Assembly (NCBI GenBank): GCA_030323885.1
Contig: CM059190.1
Span: 102,718,483-102,782,482 of the forward strand
Reading direction: 5' to 3'
Length of the DNA: 64,000 nt
Source of the DNA: Branchipolynoe longqiensis
Lineage: Eukaryota > Annelida > Polychaeta > Phyllodocida > Polynoidae
Shown: positions 43,671 through 54,489 of the stretch, one piece after another
Layout: each line of letters starts with the position of its first letter
Position numbering within the stretch: the stretch's first letter is position 1
The notes under the pieces: generated by a model
What the model saw: only the letters and a program-made list of their open reading frames with translations
Told to the model about the DNA's origin: nothing
Databases searched by the model: none
Made by a program: the position numbers and the translations under genes

Positions 43671-44240
43671 TCTAAGTTGGATGTGTAAGATCATGATATC
43701 GCAGTAAGTGTCTAAGTTGGACATGTAAGATCATGATATCGCAGTAAGTGTTCTAAGTTGGATATGTAAGATCAGGATATCGCAGTAAGTGTTCTCAGTT
43801 GGATGTGTAAGATCATGATATTGCAGTAAGTGTTCTAAGTTGGATGTGTAATGCCTGGTACACACCTACCATATAGGATTCGCGCACTAAGACTCACAAC
43901 TCGACCCGACCCACTTAAAACTGAAAACAGGCCGATTCATTTTTCGAATCGCGAATCGCAATCGTAATCGGCCCGGTTTAGCCCTAAAACTGAAGTTTTA
44001 TGCGCGAATTGCAATCGCTAGGTGTGCACGGGGAGCGCACACCTAGCGATTTTTGGGAGCGAAACGGGCAGTTTTAGATCGTATACGGTAGGTGGGTGTG
44101 CACAAACGGTAGGTGTGTACTAGGCATAAGATCTTGATATCGCAGTAAGTGTTCTAAGTTGGATGTGTAAGATCATGATATCGCAGTAAGTGTTCTGAGT
44201 TGGACATGTAAGATCATGATATTGTAGTAAGTATTTTGGT
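43671..44240. repeat. 40/41-bp minisatellite born in TIR-6, interrupted by TIR-9
   Basis: Units tctaagttggatgtgtaaga + tcatgatatcgcagtaagtg(t) start at 43671, 43711, 43752, 43793, 43834, then 44152 and 44193. tctaagttggatgtgtaaga corresponds to tctaagttagatatgtagaa of the TIR-6 consensus. TIR-9 sits inside the fifth unit. Confidence 0.95.
43852..44126. mobile_element. TIR-9: 275-bp PIF/Harbinger-like MITE
   Basis: Ends tgcctggtacacacctacc and its inverted counterpart ggtaggtgtgtactaggca (18 of 19 match), flanked by TAA on both sides (43849-43851, 44127-44129). A 3-bp TAA/TTA duplication is the PIF/Harbinger signature (recalled). The interior has a second palindromic region (gctaggtgtgca...tgcgcacacctagc, near 44018-44050). 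Confidence 0.85.
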
Positions 44241-44263
44241 TTAGAAAATAGACTTAAAGCTGC

Positions 44264-44615
44264 ATAGTCCGATGAAAACATCAAATTTTCAAAAACCAAA
44301 ACCGTGATATAGATTTGATTCTACATATCTAACTTAGATACTGGTGCACTTATCAAGCATTTGTCACCACCTAGAATGGAATACCGAACCAATTTAATAG
44401 AAGCTATTATTGCAGAAGCCTATGGTGTCAGAGTATTGGCGTGCTTGCCAAAATTAATTTTGTACATTTGCACTTCAAATATCTAAAAGTAAAAAGCTAG
44501 CCATTTAAAGTTAAAGTCACTTCAAACTCAAGTAACGTAGATTATAACAATCAACCTAATATATTTATCACAGAAAACGACAGAAACTCAAAATCATCGG
44601 ATTATGCAACTTTAA
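44264..44615 (-). mobile_element. TIR-6 full copy, 352 bp
   Basis: ttaaagctgcatagtccgat to atcggattatgcaactttaa; complete with both inverted ends. Confidence 0.85.
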
Positions 44616-44731
44616 CAAGACTTAACAAGAGGTAGGGTCCTAGCTTGAGATTTTCAGGTGGGACGCTGATGGAATAAAACGCTACTGAAATAAAGTGCCA
44701 TGAATTAAAATGCTATGAAACAAAACTAAAG

Positions 44732-45048
44732 CAATTAGCTAAATTTGATTCTATATGCCTAACTAAGTTAGATACAAGTGCAATTATTAAACATTTGTCG
44801 CCACATAGAAGCGAATGGTAGAGGCAATTTAATAGAATTTGTTACTGCAGAAATCTATGGTGTCAAATCTTTGGCATGTTTATCAAAACTAATATGACAT
44901 GTTTACACTTCAAATATCTTGAAAGTTAGCCATTTAAAATATAAGTTTCTTCAACCTAACACATGGTAGATTATAATGATCAACCTAATAATATATTTAT
45001 CTCAGAAAATGACAGAAACTCAAAACTATCAGACTACGCAACTTTAAT
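44732..45048 (-). mobile_element. TIR-6 copy, one end missing
   Basis: taaatttgattctatatgcc, tgttactgcagaaatctatg, tttatctcagaaaatgacag, tatcagactacgcaacttta. Confidence 0.8.
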
Positions 45049-45364
45049 TCAAAGCCCAAACCTCACTCCAGCTAATTCTTATTCATTTGCATACTCATCC
45101 TCTCATCCCATCCCCACCCACACCCACCCACCCACACCCACCTACACCCACCCATGCCGCTAGATGTCGCTGATTGCGTCCACTCTCACAATCCACCATA
45201 TAACGGTAGTACGGCTGATCCCTTTGTTGTTTCCTGATTTATGAACTCACATGAAAACTTCCTTAATTCCCCCCGCCCCCGCACCCCCCCCCCTCCCCTC
45301 CACCCCCCTCCGCCCCCTCCGCCATTGTTACCCGCTGTTATCTACCTCGTTCCCGCTGCGGGCG

Positions 45365-45395
45365 TTTGGCGTGACGTCACGCGGTCACGTGATTG
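45365..45395. promoter_or_regulatory. CRE plus E-box pair
   Basis: tgacgtca (45372-45379) and cacgtg (45386-45391) within 20 bp, the same pairing as at 23190-23206. Lies in a GC-rich stretch after a C-rich tract (45270-45325). Confidence 0.3.
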
Positions 45396-45482
45396 AACGC
45401 TGACCTTGGCTGGTGACCCTGACATCTCGTGACCCCTAGGTCATTAACCATGGATGTAATGGGCATAATTAGAGCAGCAGCT

Positions 45483-46630
45483 CGGAGAGGGGCGAGGTGG
45501 TGCCTGGTGGGGCGAGGTGGGGAATGGTGGGTGGCGTGCTGGGCATGGTGGGGCGAGGTGGGGAATGGTGGGTGGCGTGGTGGGTGTGGTGGGGCGAGGT
45601 GGGGAATGGTGGGTGGGTGTGGTGGGCGTGGTGGGGCGAGGTGGGGATGATGGGCGTGGTGGGTGTGGTGGGGCGAGGTGGGGAATGTTGGGTGGTGTGG
45701 TGGGTGTGGTGGGCGAGGTGGGGAATGGTGGGTGGGTGGTGGGTGTGGTGGGGCGAGGTGGGGAATGAGGGTGGCGTGCTGGGCATGGTGGGGCGAGGTG
45801 GGGAATGGTGGGTGGCATGGTGGGTTGTGGTGGGGCGAGGTGGGGAATGGTGGGGGGCGTGGTGGTGGGCTGGTGGGGGAGGGTGGGGAATGGTGGGTGC
45901 GTGGGTGGTGGCGTGGTTGGGGCGAGGTGGGGAATGGTGGGTGGGCGTGGTGGGTGTGGTGGGCGTGGGGGCGAGGTGGGGATGGTGGGTGGCTCATTGG
46001 TGGGTGTGGTGCGTGGGGCGAGGTGGGGAATGGTGGGTGGCGTGGTGGTGGGCGTGTTGGGCGAGGTGGGGGAATGGTGGGTGGCATGGTGGTTGTGGTG
46101 GGCGTGGTGGGGATGGTGTGTGGCGTGGTTGGTGGGCGTGGTTTGGTGCGGTGTGGGGAGGGTATGGTGGGTGGGTGGGTTGGTGTGGTGTGGTGGGGTG
46201 GGGGGGTATGGTGTGTGGGGCGGGGTGGTGGGGTGGTTGTGGTGTGGTTGGGTGTGGTGGTGCGAGTGGTGGTGTGGTGGGTGTGGTTGTGGTGGGGGGC
46301 GTGGTGGGGGGGCGGGGTGGGAGGTGTGTGTGTGTGTGTGTGTGTGTGGTGGGGGTGTGGTGGAGTGTGGTGGGGGTGTGGTGATGGGCGTGGTGGGGGG
46401 CGGGGTTGTAGTGGTGGGAGTGTGGTGGAGGGCGTGGTGGGGGTGTGTTGGGGCGAGGTGAGGTGTGATGGTGGTGCAGTCTGGGAGCGGGATGGAGGGC
46501 GTGGTGGGGGTTGGCGTGGTGAGGTCGTGGTGGGGGCGAGGTGGGGGCGTGGAGAAGGGCGTGGTGGAGGGCGTGGTGGGGGCGTGGTGGGAGGCGTGCA
46601 GAAGGGCGTGCAGAAGGGCGTGGTGGGGTT
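45483..46630. repeat. ~41-bp G-rich minisatellite
   Basis: Unit ggtggggcgaggtggggaat + ggtgggtggcgtggtgggtgt with many length variants; degenerates after 46140 into ggtgtggtgggggtgtgg. Strong G-quadruplex potential on the plus strand. Long Gly/Trp/Val and Pro/His frames are artefacts. Confidence 0.95.
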
Positions 46631-46702
46631 AAGTAGGCTTCTGGTGCCTTAGAGGGGTAATTGCCAGAACTGGCCAATGGTGATAAAGGCTTGCGGGCCA
46701 TG

Positions 46703-46755
46703 TTTGTTGGGGTTATGCGATTGGGCAACATCTAAGGTCATATCAGTATGGACAC
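46703..46755 (-). mobile_element. SINE-A tail scrap
   Basis: tttgttggggttatgcgatt, gcaacatctaaggtcatatc. Confidence 0.6.
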
Positions 46756-46762
46756 TGGACAT

Positions 46763-46866
46763 AAGGGAATTATTATCATTATTGCTATACTCCGTAAGAC
46801 GAACACTGTACCGGTGGCTCCACCTTCTGGCTCCTCACCTCCACCGGATGTAGACCAGTGTCAGTC
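46763..46866. repeat. Dispersed repeat shared with 61503-61609 (inverted)
   Basis: aagggaattattatcattat, tctccgtaagac-like, aacactgtaccggtggc, caccttctgg; the other copy continues into TIR-12. Confidence 0.6.
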
Positions 46867-47620
46867 GCAGTAGAGGATTTATTCTTGTATATATATATAT
46901 ATATATATATATAAGTGTGTGTGTGCTCTATCGCCTGTTATAGGAATATTAATAAAATAGGACACTACCCTCACATTCGGAGAACTTGCACTTTTGCAGG
47001 TGTGGAACCAAGAATGGCCACATTTGTTTCCCGGCTTCATATATTTGCGGGCACGGACTGGAGAAGGTATGGATGTAGTTCCTTACATAGCTGTGGCACC
47101 ATCGACAATTCATTAGGCCAGTATCTCTGCGGTCACTTACGGCCGGATTAAAATGATGTATATATAGGTCATTCTCTGGAACTGGCCACTAAAATGTGAC
47201 ATGGAATCCAAAAGGGAAAAAAAACCTTCCAAATAATAGCAAAAGAACATTCCAAATAACAGAATCCATGTTTTCACTTTAGCACAAAATCATACAACTG
47301 TACTTTTTATATCTTTTGTGTGGTAAATTAAATATATGTAATATTGCTAAGATACTTAATAGTAAAAAGACACAGAGGCAACATATATTATATAACTTAT
47401 ATCGCTATGTTAGGTATTGATTGTATTGTAGATTCTTTTGCTAGTTACTAAGTTAGTTAGTCTCAACACCAATCACAAAGGTGTAAATCTCCTGATTAAC
47501 ATCACCTCCCAACTATCTCCCTAATATCACATTATCAGCCCTCCATATAGATAGAATAGAGTAAAAAGCTTCAGGAAAAGCCTACTTCAAGTTCAACACA
47601 TTCAATGGTGCACCTGGCGG
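46867..47620. other. AT-rich unique DNA with (ta)n
   Basis: (ta)n at 46889-46912. A 78-codon frame at 46915-47151 has no recognisable domain. No repeat family seen. Confidence 0.4.
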
Positions 47621-47800
47621 CACCTGGCGGGGACGGGCCGAACCAGTAGCGGTAGGGAGTCGGCCGCCGAAAACTCGCCTATTATCGCCCACCTTGTTAG
47701 CGGGACACAATACGTCACTGCGTCGACGTCACTGAACCGTCAGTGACGTGGACAGAGGGGACGCTGACTCCGGCCCCGGGGCCCCCCCCTCACCACCACC
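47608..47800. promoter_or_regulatory. GC-rich island with paired CRE half-sites
   Basis: ggcacctggcgg occurs twice (47612, 47624). tacgtcactgcgtcgacgtc and cagtgacgtgg (47710-47752) form an inverted set of gtcact/agtgac sites. No coding exon. Confidence 0.3.
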
Positions 47801-47807
47801 AATCCTT

Positions 47808-47840
<33 letters not shown>

Positions 47841-47954
47841 CCAACATAAATCTTCCGTCGGAAATTTTCGGTTCGCGCCTTTGTGGATTCGCGCTCGAAC
47901 GAGGATGTTTTAAATCAATTATCATTGTGCACTATTGGGGCTTTGAGCAGAGCA

Positions 47955-48137
47955 GGGGGGGGGGGGGGGGGGGGGGGGAGGAGTGAGGGGAGGGGAAGAG
48001 AAGAGAAGGAGGGGGAGGTGTGGCTGTATAAAGCAACTGACAGCCTTGGTTCTCCCTATAAAGCATCATCATAATTCATTGTCAGGGTCGCGGGTGGCGG
48101 TCACTACCTTGGCCCCCCCCCCCCCCCCCCCCCCCCC
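47955..48137. repeat. G24 run and C25 run 134 bp apart
   Basis: Homopolymer G at 47955-47978 and homopolymer C at 48113-48137, able to pair as a long stem or to form quadruplex and i-motif on opposite strands. Confidence 0.9.
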
Positions 48138-48903
48138 ACCCACCACTCATCACCACCCACCACCCACCACCACCCACCAATCATCACCACCCACCACCCA
48201 CCATCACCCACCATCCAACACCACCCACCACCACCACTGCCATCCACCACTCATCACCACCCACCACACATCACACACCAATCATCACCACCCACCACCC
48301 ACCAACACCACCACCTCGCCCCCACCAACCACCACCACCTACCCACCACCACCACAACCACCACTAACCCCCACCCACCACCACCACTCATTAACCACCA
48401 CCAACCACCAACCACCACTCACAACCCAACCACAACCCACATCCACAACTCCCACCACCTCAACCCACCATCCACCACCACCCTCCATCCACCACCACCC
48501 GCCACCACCTCCACCCCCCACCACTCATCACCACCCACCACAGGACCACTCATCACCACCCATCACCACCACCACACATCTCACCCCTCCCACCACCACC
48601 CACCTCCACCCACCACTCATCCACCACTCACCTCCCACCACCCACCACCCCTACCAGACCCAAATATATCTACACCAAACTCCATTCCTGAACCCCCACC
48701 ACCACACAACCACCCACCACTCTCCCCCCTCCCTACATAACCCTCCCCCCTCCCCCCACCACCACCAATCCATACCACTCCACCCACCACACCCCATATA
48801 TCCCCCCTCCCGCCCCCCACCCACACACACACAACACACACCACACTCAGTTGCTTTGCCCCCCCCCCCCCCCCCCCCCCCCATTCACCCCCCCCCCCTC
48901 CCA

Positions 48904-48934
<31 letters not shown>

Positions 48935-48960
48935 CCTCCCCTCCCCCACCCACACACCCT
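48138..48960. repeat. (cca)n/(ccaccc)n array with C24 and C28 runs
   Basis: Degenerate ccaccacccaccactcatca units to about 48840; C24 at 48859-48882 and C28 at 48904-48931. Confidence 0.9.
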
Positions 48961-49230
48961 TGATGTGGCTCTCCAAGCTAAAAGTGCGCTTTTCTCGCGA
49001 CCACTTGAGTTGTTTTCAAAAAAGGCGCGCCCGGCCTCTCGGTCTCGTCCCGGGCTTCCCCCGGCAGTCAAGTGCCGGCATTATGAGGGGCCGGACACGG
49101 CGGTGGGCGGCGCGTTGTCCCCGGGCTCCCTGCCACTTGGCACCTCCCGGCCTAACGCGCTTTTGATGATGCTGAAATTAAGGGCAAAAACATGTGAAAT
49201 GGTAAAACAGCGGTGGCGCAAGGGGGGTCG
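48961..49230. other. Non-repetitive CpG-rich island
   Basis: ~270 bp of unique sequence, GC-rich (gcgcgcccggcc, ggtgggcggcgcg), ending in an AT-richer aagggcaaaaacatgtgaaa. Weak open frames on the plus strand; no domain recognised. Could be a buried regulatory element or an exon relic. Confidence 0.3.
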
Positions 49231-49344
49231 GCCAGGCGCATGTCATGTGAGTGGGGCTGGAGGGTGGGTGTGGGTGGGTGGGGGGCGTGTGTGTGTGAGT
49301 GTGCGACCATAGGCACCGAGCAATTACAGGTGCCTCGTGTTGTA

Positions 49345-49995
49345 AGGTATCGGTTCTTATTTTCTTGTTCTTGTTCTTGTTGTTCTTTTTCTTGTAGTTC
49401 TTGTTGTTCTTGTTCTTATTGTTGTTGTAGTTGTTGGTGTTGTTGTTGTTCTTCTTGTTCTTGTTCTTGTTGTTGTTGTTGGTCTTGGTGTTGTTGTTCT
49501 TATTATTGTTCTTGTTCTTGTTGTATTCTTGTTCTTGTTGTATTCTTGTTCTTGTTCTTGTTGTTCTTGTTCTTGTTGGTCTTGTTCTTGTTCTTATTGT
49601 TTGTGTTCTTGTTGTTCTTGTTCTTGTTGTTCTTGCCGTTGTTGTTCTTGTCGTTGTTCTTGTTCTTGTTGTTGTTCTTGTTGTTGTTCTTGGTGTTGTA
49701 ATTGTTGTGTTGTTGTTATTGTCGTTGTTCTTGTTCTTGTTGTTATTATTATTATTAGTGATGTTGTTAGTCTTGTTAGTCTTGTTGTTATTATTGTTGT
49801 TGTTATTCTTGTTGTTGTTGTTAGTGTTGTTGTTATTGTTGTTCGTTTTCTTGTTGTTGTTCTTGGTGTTCATGTAGTTGTTCTTGTTGTTGTTCTTGTT
49901 GTTCTTGTTCCTGCTCTCGTTGTTCTTGTTATTCTTGTTATTATTGTCATTCTAGTTGTTCTTGTTATTACTGTCGTTCTAGTTGTTCTTGTTCT
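49345..49995. repeat. (gttgttctt)n / (gtt)(ctt) array
   Basis: About 650 bp of mixed ttg and ttc triplets. Minus strand encodes Asn/Lys runs, plus strand Leu/Val or Cys/Ser runs; artefacts of the triplet period. Confidence 0.95.
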
Positions 49996-50630
49996 TTTTC
50001 TTTTTCCTCTTGTTTTTCCTCATGATCTTATCATTGCTCATGTTCTTTTCTGGTTCTTGATTTTTCCATTCTTCCTCCTTTTCTATTTTCTTCCCGCCTA
50101 CTTATGTCTTTTCTTCTATTACACTATTACTTGTGCTTGTTTGTCATATTCTCATTCCCTGCCTCCTCCTCCACCTTCGTTCTTCTATTTCTAGTAGTTC
50201 TTTGCTTTTCTTCTTCTCCTGCTGTTCATCATCTCCTTCTTCTTCGTGTTCCAGGTTTTCTTCTCTTTTTTCTGCTACTGCTATTGTTCTTGTTCTTGAT
50301 ATTTCTGTTCTTTTCCCCTTTCTATTTATTCCCGCCTACTTCTACTTTTTTTAAACCACTTCTTTTTTTTGTTCCCAGTTTCTTCTTCTCCTTCTCATTC
50401 TCCGATTTCTTCTTTTTCCGATTCTTCGTCTCTTTCTTCTGCTACTGCTATTATTTTTGTTGTTGTTGTTCATACTGTTGTTGTTGTTCTTGCTGTTGTT
50501 GTACTTGTTGTTGTTCTTGTTGTTCTTGCTATTCTTGTTTTTGCTGTTCCCATGTTTTCTCCTTGTTCTTCTTGTCCTTCTTGTTCTTCATGTTCCCTCT
50601 GTTTTCCTCTTGATCTTTTCATTGCCTATG
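49996..50630. repeat. Degenerate T/C-rich region
   Basis: ttcttcttctcct-type sequence with two ~330-bp related halves (tctattttcttcccgcctac near 50083 and tctatttattcccgcctact near 50321), so it is an old duplication. A further gtt run at 50455-50560. Confidence 0.75.
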
Positions 50631-50634
50631 TTCT

Positions 50635-52735
50635 GTGTTGGGATGCTTGCATGTTCGAGTGTTTGTGTGTTTGCATGTTTGTGTTTTGGGATGGTCTTTT
50701 ATTTGTGTGTTGGATGGCTTTAAATTTGCAAGTTTGTGTGTTTGTGCATTGGGATGTTTACATGTGCTTGTGTGTTGGGCTTTTTGTGTACTTGCATGTT
50801 TGTATGTTGGATGGATTTGTGTTTGTGTGCTTGAGTGTTTGGGTGTAGGATGGCTTTGTGTTTGTATGTTTGATGGCTTGGTGGTTGAGTGGACAGCGTG
50901 GCGTGTTTGAGTGTTTGTATGTTGGATGGCTTTGTGTTTGCATGTTTGTGTGTTTGGCGGTTGAGGTGATGGCACGGCGTGTTTATGTATTGGGATGTTT
51001 GCATGTGTGTGTGTTTGTGTGATGGGATGGTCTTGTGTTTGCGTGTTTGTGTGTTGGATGGCTTTGTGTGTTCATGTTTGTGTGTTGCATGGCTTTATAT
51101 TTGCATGTTTTTTTTTGCGTTTGGTCATTGTGTGGATATCACGATGGGTTTGTGTGTTGGATGGCTTTGTGGTTGTGTGTTTGTGCTTTAGGTGGGTGAG
51201 TGGAAAGTGTGGCATGGTTTTGTATTTGAGTGTTGGTATATTTGTGTGTTGGATGGCCTTGTGTTTGTGTGTTTGAGTGTTTGCGTGTAGGATGGCTTTG
51301 TGTTTGTATGTTTGATGGTTTGGTGGTTGAGTGGACAGCATAGCGTGTTTGAGTGTTTGTGTATTGGATGGCTTTGTGTTTGTATGTTTGATGGTTTGGT
51401 GGTTGAGTGGACAGCATGGCGTGTTTGAGTGTTTGTGTGTTGGATGGCTTCGTGTCTGTATGTTTGATGGTTTGGTGGTTGAGTGGACAGCATGGCGTGT
51501 TTGAGTGTTTGTGTGTTGGATGGCTTTGTGTTTGTATGTTTGATGGTTTGGTGGTTGAGTGGACAGCATGGCGTGTTTGAGTGTTTGTGTGTTGGATGGC
51601 TTTGTGTTTGTATGTTTGATGGTTTGGTGGTTGAGTGGACAGCACGGCGTGTTTGAGTGTTTGTGTGTTGGATGGTTTTGTGTTTGTATGTTTAATGGTT
51701 TGGTGGTTGAGTGGACAGCACGGCCTGTTTGAGTGTTTGTGTGTTGGATGACTTTGCATTTATATGCTTGATGGTTTGGTGGTTGAGTGGACAGCACAGC
51801 GTGTTTGAGTGTTTGTATGTTGGATGGCTTTGTGTTTGTATGGTTGATGGTTTGGTGGTTGAGTGGACAGCGCAGCGTGTTTGAGTGTTTGTGTGTTGGA
51901 TGGCTTTGGGTTCATATGCTTGATGGTTTGGTGGTTGAGTGGACAGCACAGCGTGTTTGAGTGTTTGTGTGTTGGATGGCTTTGTGTTTGTATGTTTGAT
52001 GATTTGGTGGTTGATTGGACAGCATGGCATGTTTGAGTGTTTGTGTGTTGGATGGCTTTGTGTTTGTATGTTTGATGGTTTGGTGGTTGAGTGGACAGCA
52101 CCGCGTGTTTGAGTGTTGGATGGCTTTGTGTTTGTATGTTTGATGGTTTGGTGGTTGAGTGGACAGCACGGCGTGTTTGAGTGTTTGTGTGTTGGATGGC
52201 TTTGTGTTTGTATGTTTGATGGTTTGGTGGTTGAGTGGACAGCACGGCGTGTTTGTGTGTTGGATGGTTTTGTATTTGTATGTTTGATGGTTTGGTGGTT
52301 GAGTGGACAGCATGGCATGCTTGAGTGTTTGTGTGTTGGATGGCTTTGTGTTTGTATGTTTGATGGTTTGGTGGTTGAGTGGACAGCATGGCGTGTTTGA
52401 GTGTTTGTGTGTTGGATGGCTTTGTGTTTGTATGTTTGATGGTTTGGTGGTTGAGTGGACAGCACGGCGTGTTTGAGTGTTTGTGTGTTGGATGGCTTTG
52501 TGTTAGTATGTTTGATGGTTTGGAGGTTGACTGGACAGCGCGGTGTGTTTGAGTGTTTGTGTATTGGATGGCTTTGTGTTTGTATGTTTGATGGTTTGGT
52601 GCTTGAGTGGACAGCACGGCGTGTTTGAGTGTTTGTGTGTTTGTGTGTTTGTGTGTTGGATGGCTTTGTGTTTGTATGTTTGATGGTTTGGTGCTTGAGT
52701 GGACAGCACGGCGTGTTTGAGTGTTTGTGTGTTGG
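50635..52735. repeat. 76-bp minisatellite, ~2.1 kb
   Basis: Unit gtgtttgagtgtttgtgtgt + tggatggctttgtgtttgta + tgtttgatggtttggtggtt + gagtggacagcacggc, exact 76-bp spacing from about 51280 to 52500. 50635-51280 is a diverged leader of the same vocabulary. Units with cacagc and catggc variants cluster. Confidence 0.97.
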
Positions 52736-52894
52736 TTTCCAGTAGACTGATCCTGGTGAGATAACTACTTAACAGTTCAAAGGGGCAAGGTAGGCGGACG
52801 GCTTTCATCTCTCAGTTAGTTCCGTGTCGTGACACAAGGGGGTGCGAAGGTGACTACCGGAGCAGAGTCCATCAGCGTGCATACAAATGTGTGG

Positions 52895-53222
52895 GAAAGG
52901 AGAGTGAAAGGCAGAGAGAGGGAGAGAGGAGGAGACGGGGGAGGGAGAGATGGATTGGCAGAGAAAGGGAGAGAGGGGGAAGAGAGAGGGGAGAGAGGGA
53001 AAGAGAGGGGAGGAGATGGAGAGAGGGACAGAAGGAGGGGAAAAGAAGGAGAAAGATGGAGAGAGGGAGAGGGAGGGAGAGGGAGAGAGAGACAGAGAGG
53101 GAAAGAGGGGGAAAGAGGGGGAAAGAGAGGGAAAGAGAGGGAAGAGAGGGGGGGGCGTGAGTGAGAGGACAAGAACGGGAGAGAGAGGGAGGGCGAAGGA
53201 GAGAAGACAAGAGAGGGATAGA
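52895..53222. repeat. Polypurine block (gggagagaggg)n
   Basis: gagaggga and gggaaagag units on the plus strand. Confidence 0.9.
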
Positions 53223-53240
53223 GAGGTTTTACTGTAGTTG
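53223..53240. mobile_element. TIR-8 end scrap
   Basis: gagaggttttactgtagt, one end of the mariner/pogo-like MITE, directly after the polypurine block. Confidence 0.5.
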
Positions 53241-53317
53241 TTGTGTAATTAATTATGCGAATATAAATAACATATTTATCTATCATTATGTATCAGCTTA
53301 TCCAGCATATACATCTA

Positions 53318-53553
53318 TGAAGAGTTCAGGCACAAAACCCTGTAAACACCAATCCAAGAATTGAGATAAAAATTGGAATCAAACCTTCAAAACGTTCAAT
53401 TTTTACATTCCTATCTTGTTTCATCATTTCATCACAAGAAAAGTGGAATTAGTGAGACTAAAATTACCTTCAGGTGAAAATCTGTTATTTCAATTAAATG
53501 TTTGGATTGGCGTTTCGACTTTAGACTAGAGAGTTTTGTGCCCGAACTCTTCA
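53318..53553. mobile_element. TIR-11 copy 1: 236-bp MITE
   Basis: tgaagagttcaggcacaaaa at the left and its inverted counterpart ttttgtgcccgaactcttca at the right, one mismatch. Non-coding. Target duplication not clear. Confidence 0.8.
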
Positions 53554-53809
53554 CATATTATTCATCGATCCAATTCTCGTCTATCTGATTGACCGAAGAG
53601 CAACCATAAACGTACACCTTTTAAATTAACATCGAGGATCCGAATAGAAAACTAAAATAGAGCATATGTATGGGAAAGCAGAAAATGCAGTTAATTCCAA
53701 CTAATCTAGAGCGAAACTAAACAAAAGCATTCCGCCCTGCCGCTATTCCTGTCGCAAATCGCCAATAAATCTATCGACCCTTAGATCAAAAAGCACTGAT
53801 CGCAATATG

Positions 53810-53825
53810 CCCGTAGAGGGCAGGC
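53810..53825. promoter_or_regulatory. CTCF-like motif
   Basis: cccgtagagggcaggc, close to CCASTAGRGGGCAS, in unique DNA between TIR-11 and a GC-rich stretch. Confidence 0.3.
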
Positions 53826-53967
53826 ATTGTTTCCATGGATACACCCCTCCCCCCAGCCCCCTCCACCCCCACCTCCTCACTCCCTCTACTTATCCTCAAC
53901 TCGAGTGATCTTTTGCAAGCCCGCCCCAGCAGTAAATGAATCGTGTCCATTTCACTCGCCCGCGCCG

Positions 53968-54022
53968 GGAGGGGCGTGGTTATGCAAATGAGTGGGCGTG
54001 GCCTGGGCGTGTTAATTAGCAT
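53968..54022. promoter_or_regulatory. GC-box / octamer / homeobox-type motif cluster
   Basis: gggcgtgg at 53972 and 53994 and gggcgtg at 54005 (KLF/SP-type), atgcaaat (POU octamer) at 53982-53989, and taattagc at 54013-54020, within 55 bp. Confidence 0.35.
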
Positions 54023-54057
54023 AGCGTTGGGCTCGATTGGGTGGCGGTGGGTCGGTT

Positions 54058-54268
54058 TGTGTGAGGGGCGGGAGCGGGGGGGGGGAGGGGGAGGGAGGTG
54101 GAGGGGAAGGGGGAGAGGGAAGGAGGAGGGGGATGGGGGGGGAAGGGGAGGGGAGGGGAGGGGGAGGGGAGGAGAGGTGGAGGGGAGGGGAAGGGGCAGG
54201 GGGAGGGAGAGGGAGAGGGGGAGGGGGAGGGGGAGGGGGAGGGGGAGAAGGGGGATAGAGAGAGGAGG
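54058..54268. repeat. Polypurine block (gggaggggga)n
   Basis: About 210 bp of G/A, very G-rich; quadruplex-prone. Confidence 0.9.
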
Positions 54269-54489
54269 GGAGTCTGGTTATGGTGTTGGATCTACAGCAC
54301 GGGGTGATGCCATGAATAATGCTCGCGGATTAGGTGTGTCATGGAGAGGCTGCAATTAGGGGCCAGCCGGTGCGCGCGCACTCAACCCCCCCCCCCCCCC
54401 CCTCACCTGGGTTTCAGGTCTCACAACGCGAAGTGACGCGCGCCGGTCCTTTGAAGAAGAGCGGCCCGTCGGGCGGTGGGACGGACGAG

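Noticed and set aside
46915..47151. 78-codon frame as a small gene
   Set aside because: No domain, no signal peptide pattern, AT-rich surroundings; chance length.
49178..49873. Asn/Lys-rich 231-codon frame
   Set aside because: Triplet-like (gtt/ctt) simple repeat on the opposite strand.
51072..52617. Overlapping 200-285-codon frames (HTNTKPSN-type repeats) on the minus strand
   Set aside because: 76-bp minisatellite; 76 = 3n+1, so all three frames are open with the same peptide repeat. No start context or flanking coding sequence.
53318..53553. Clear target duplication for TIR-11
   Set aside because: Flanks atcta and catat do not match, so no duplication is claimed.
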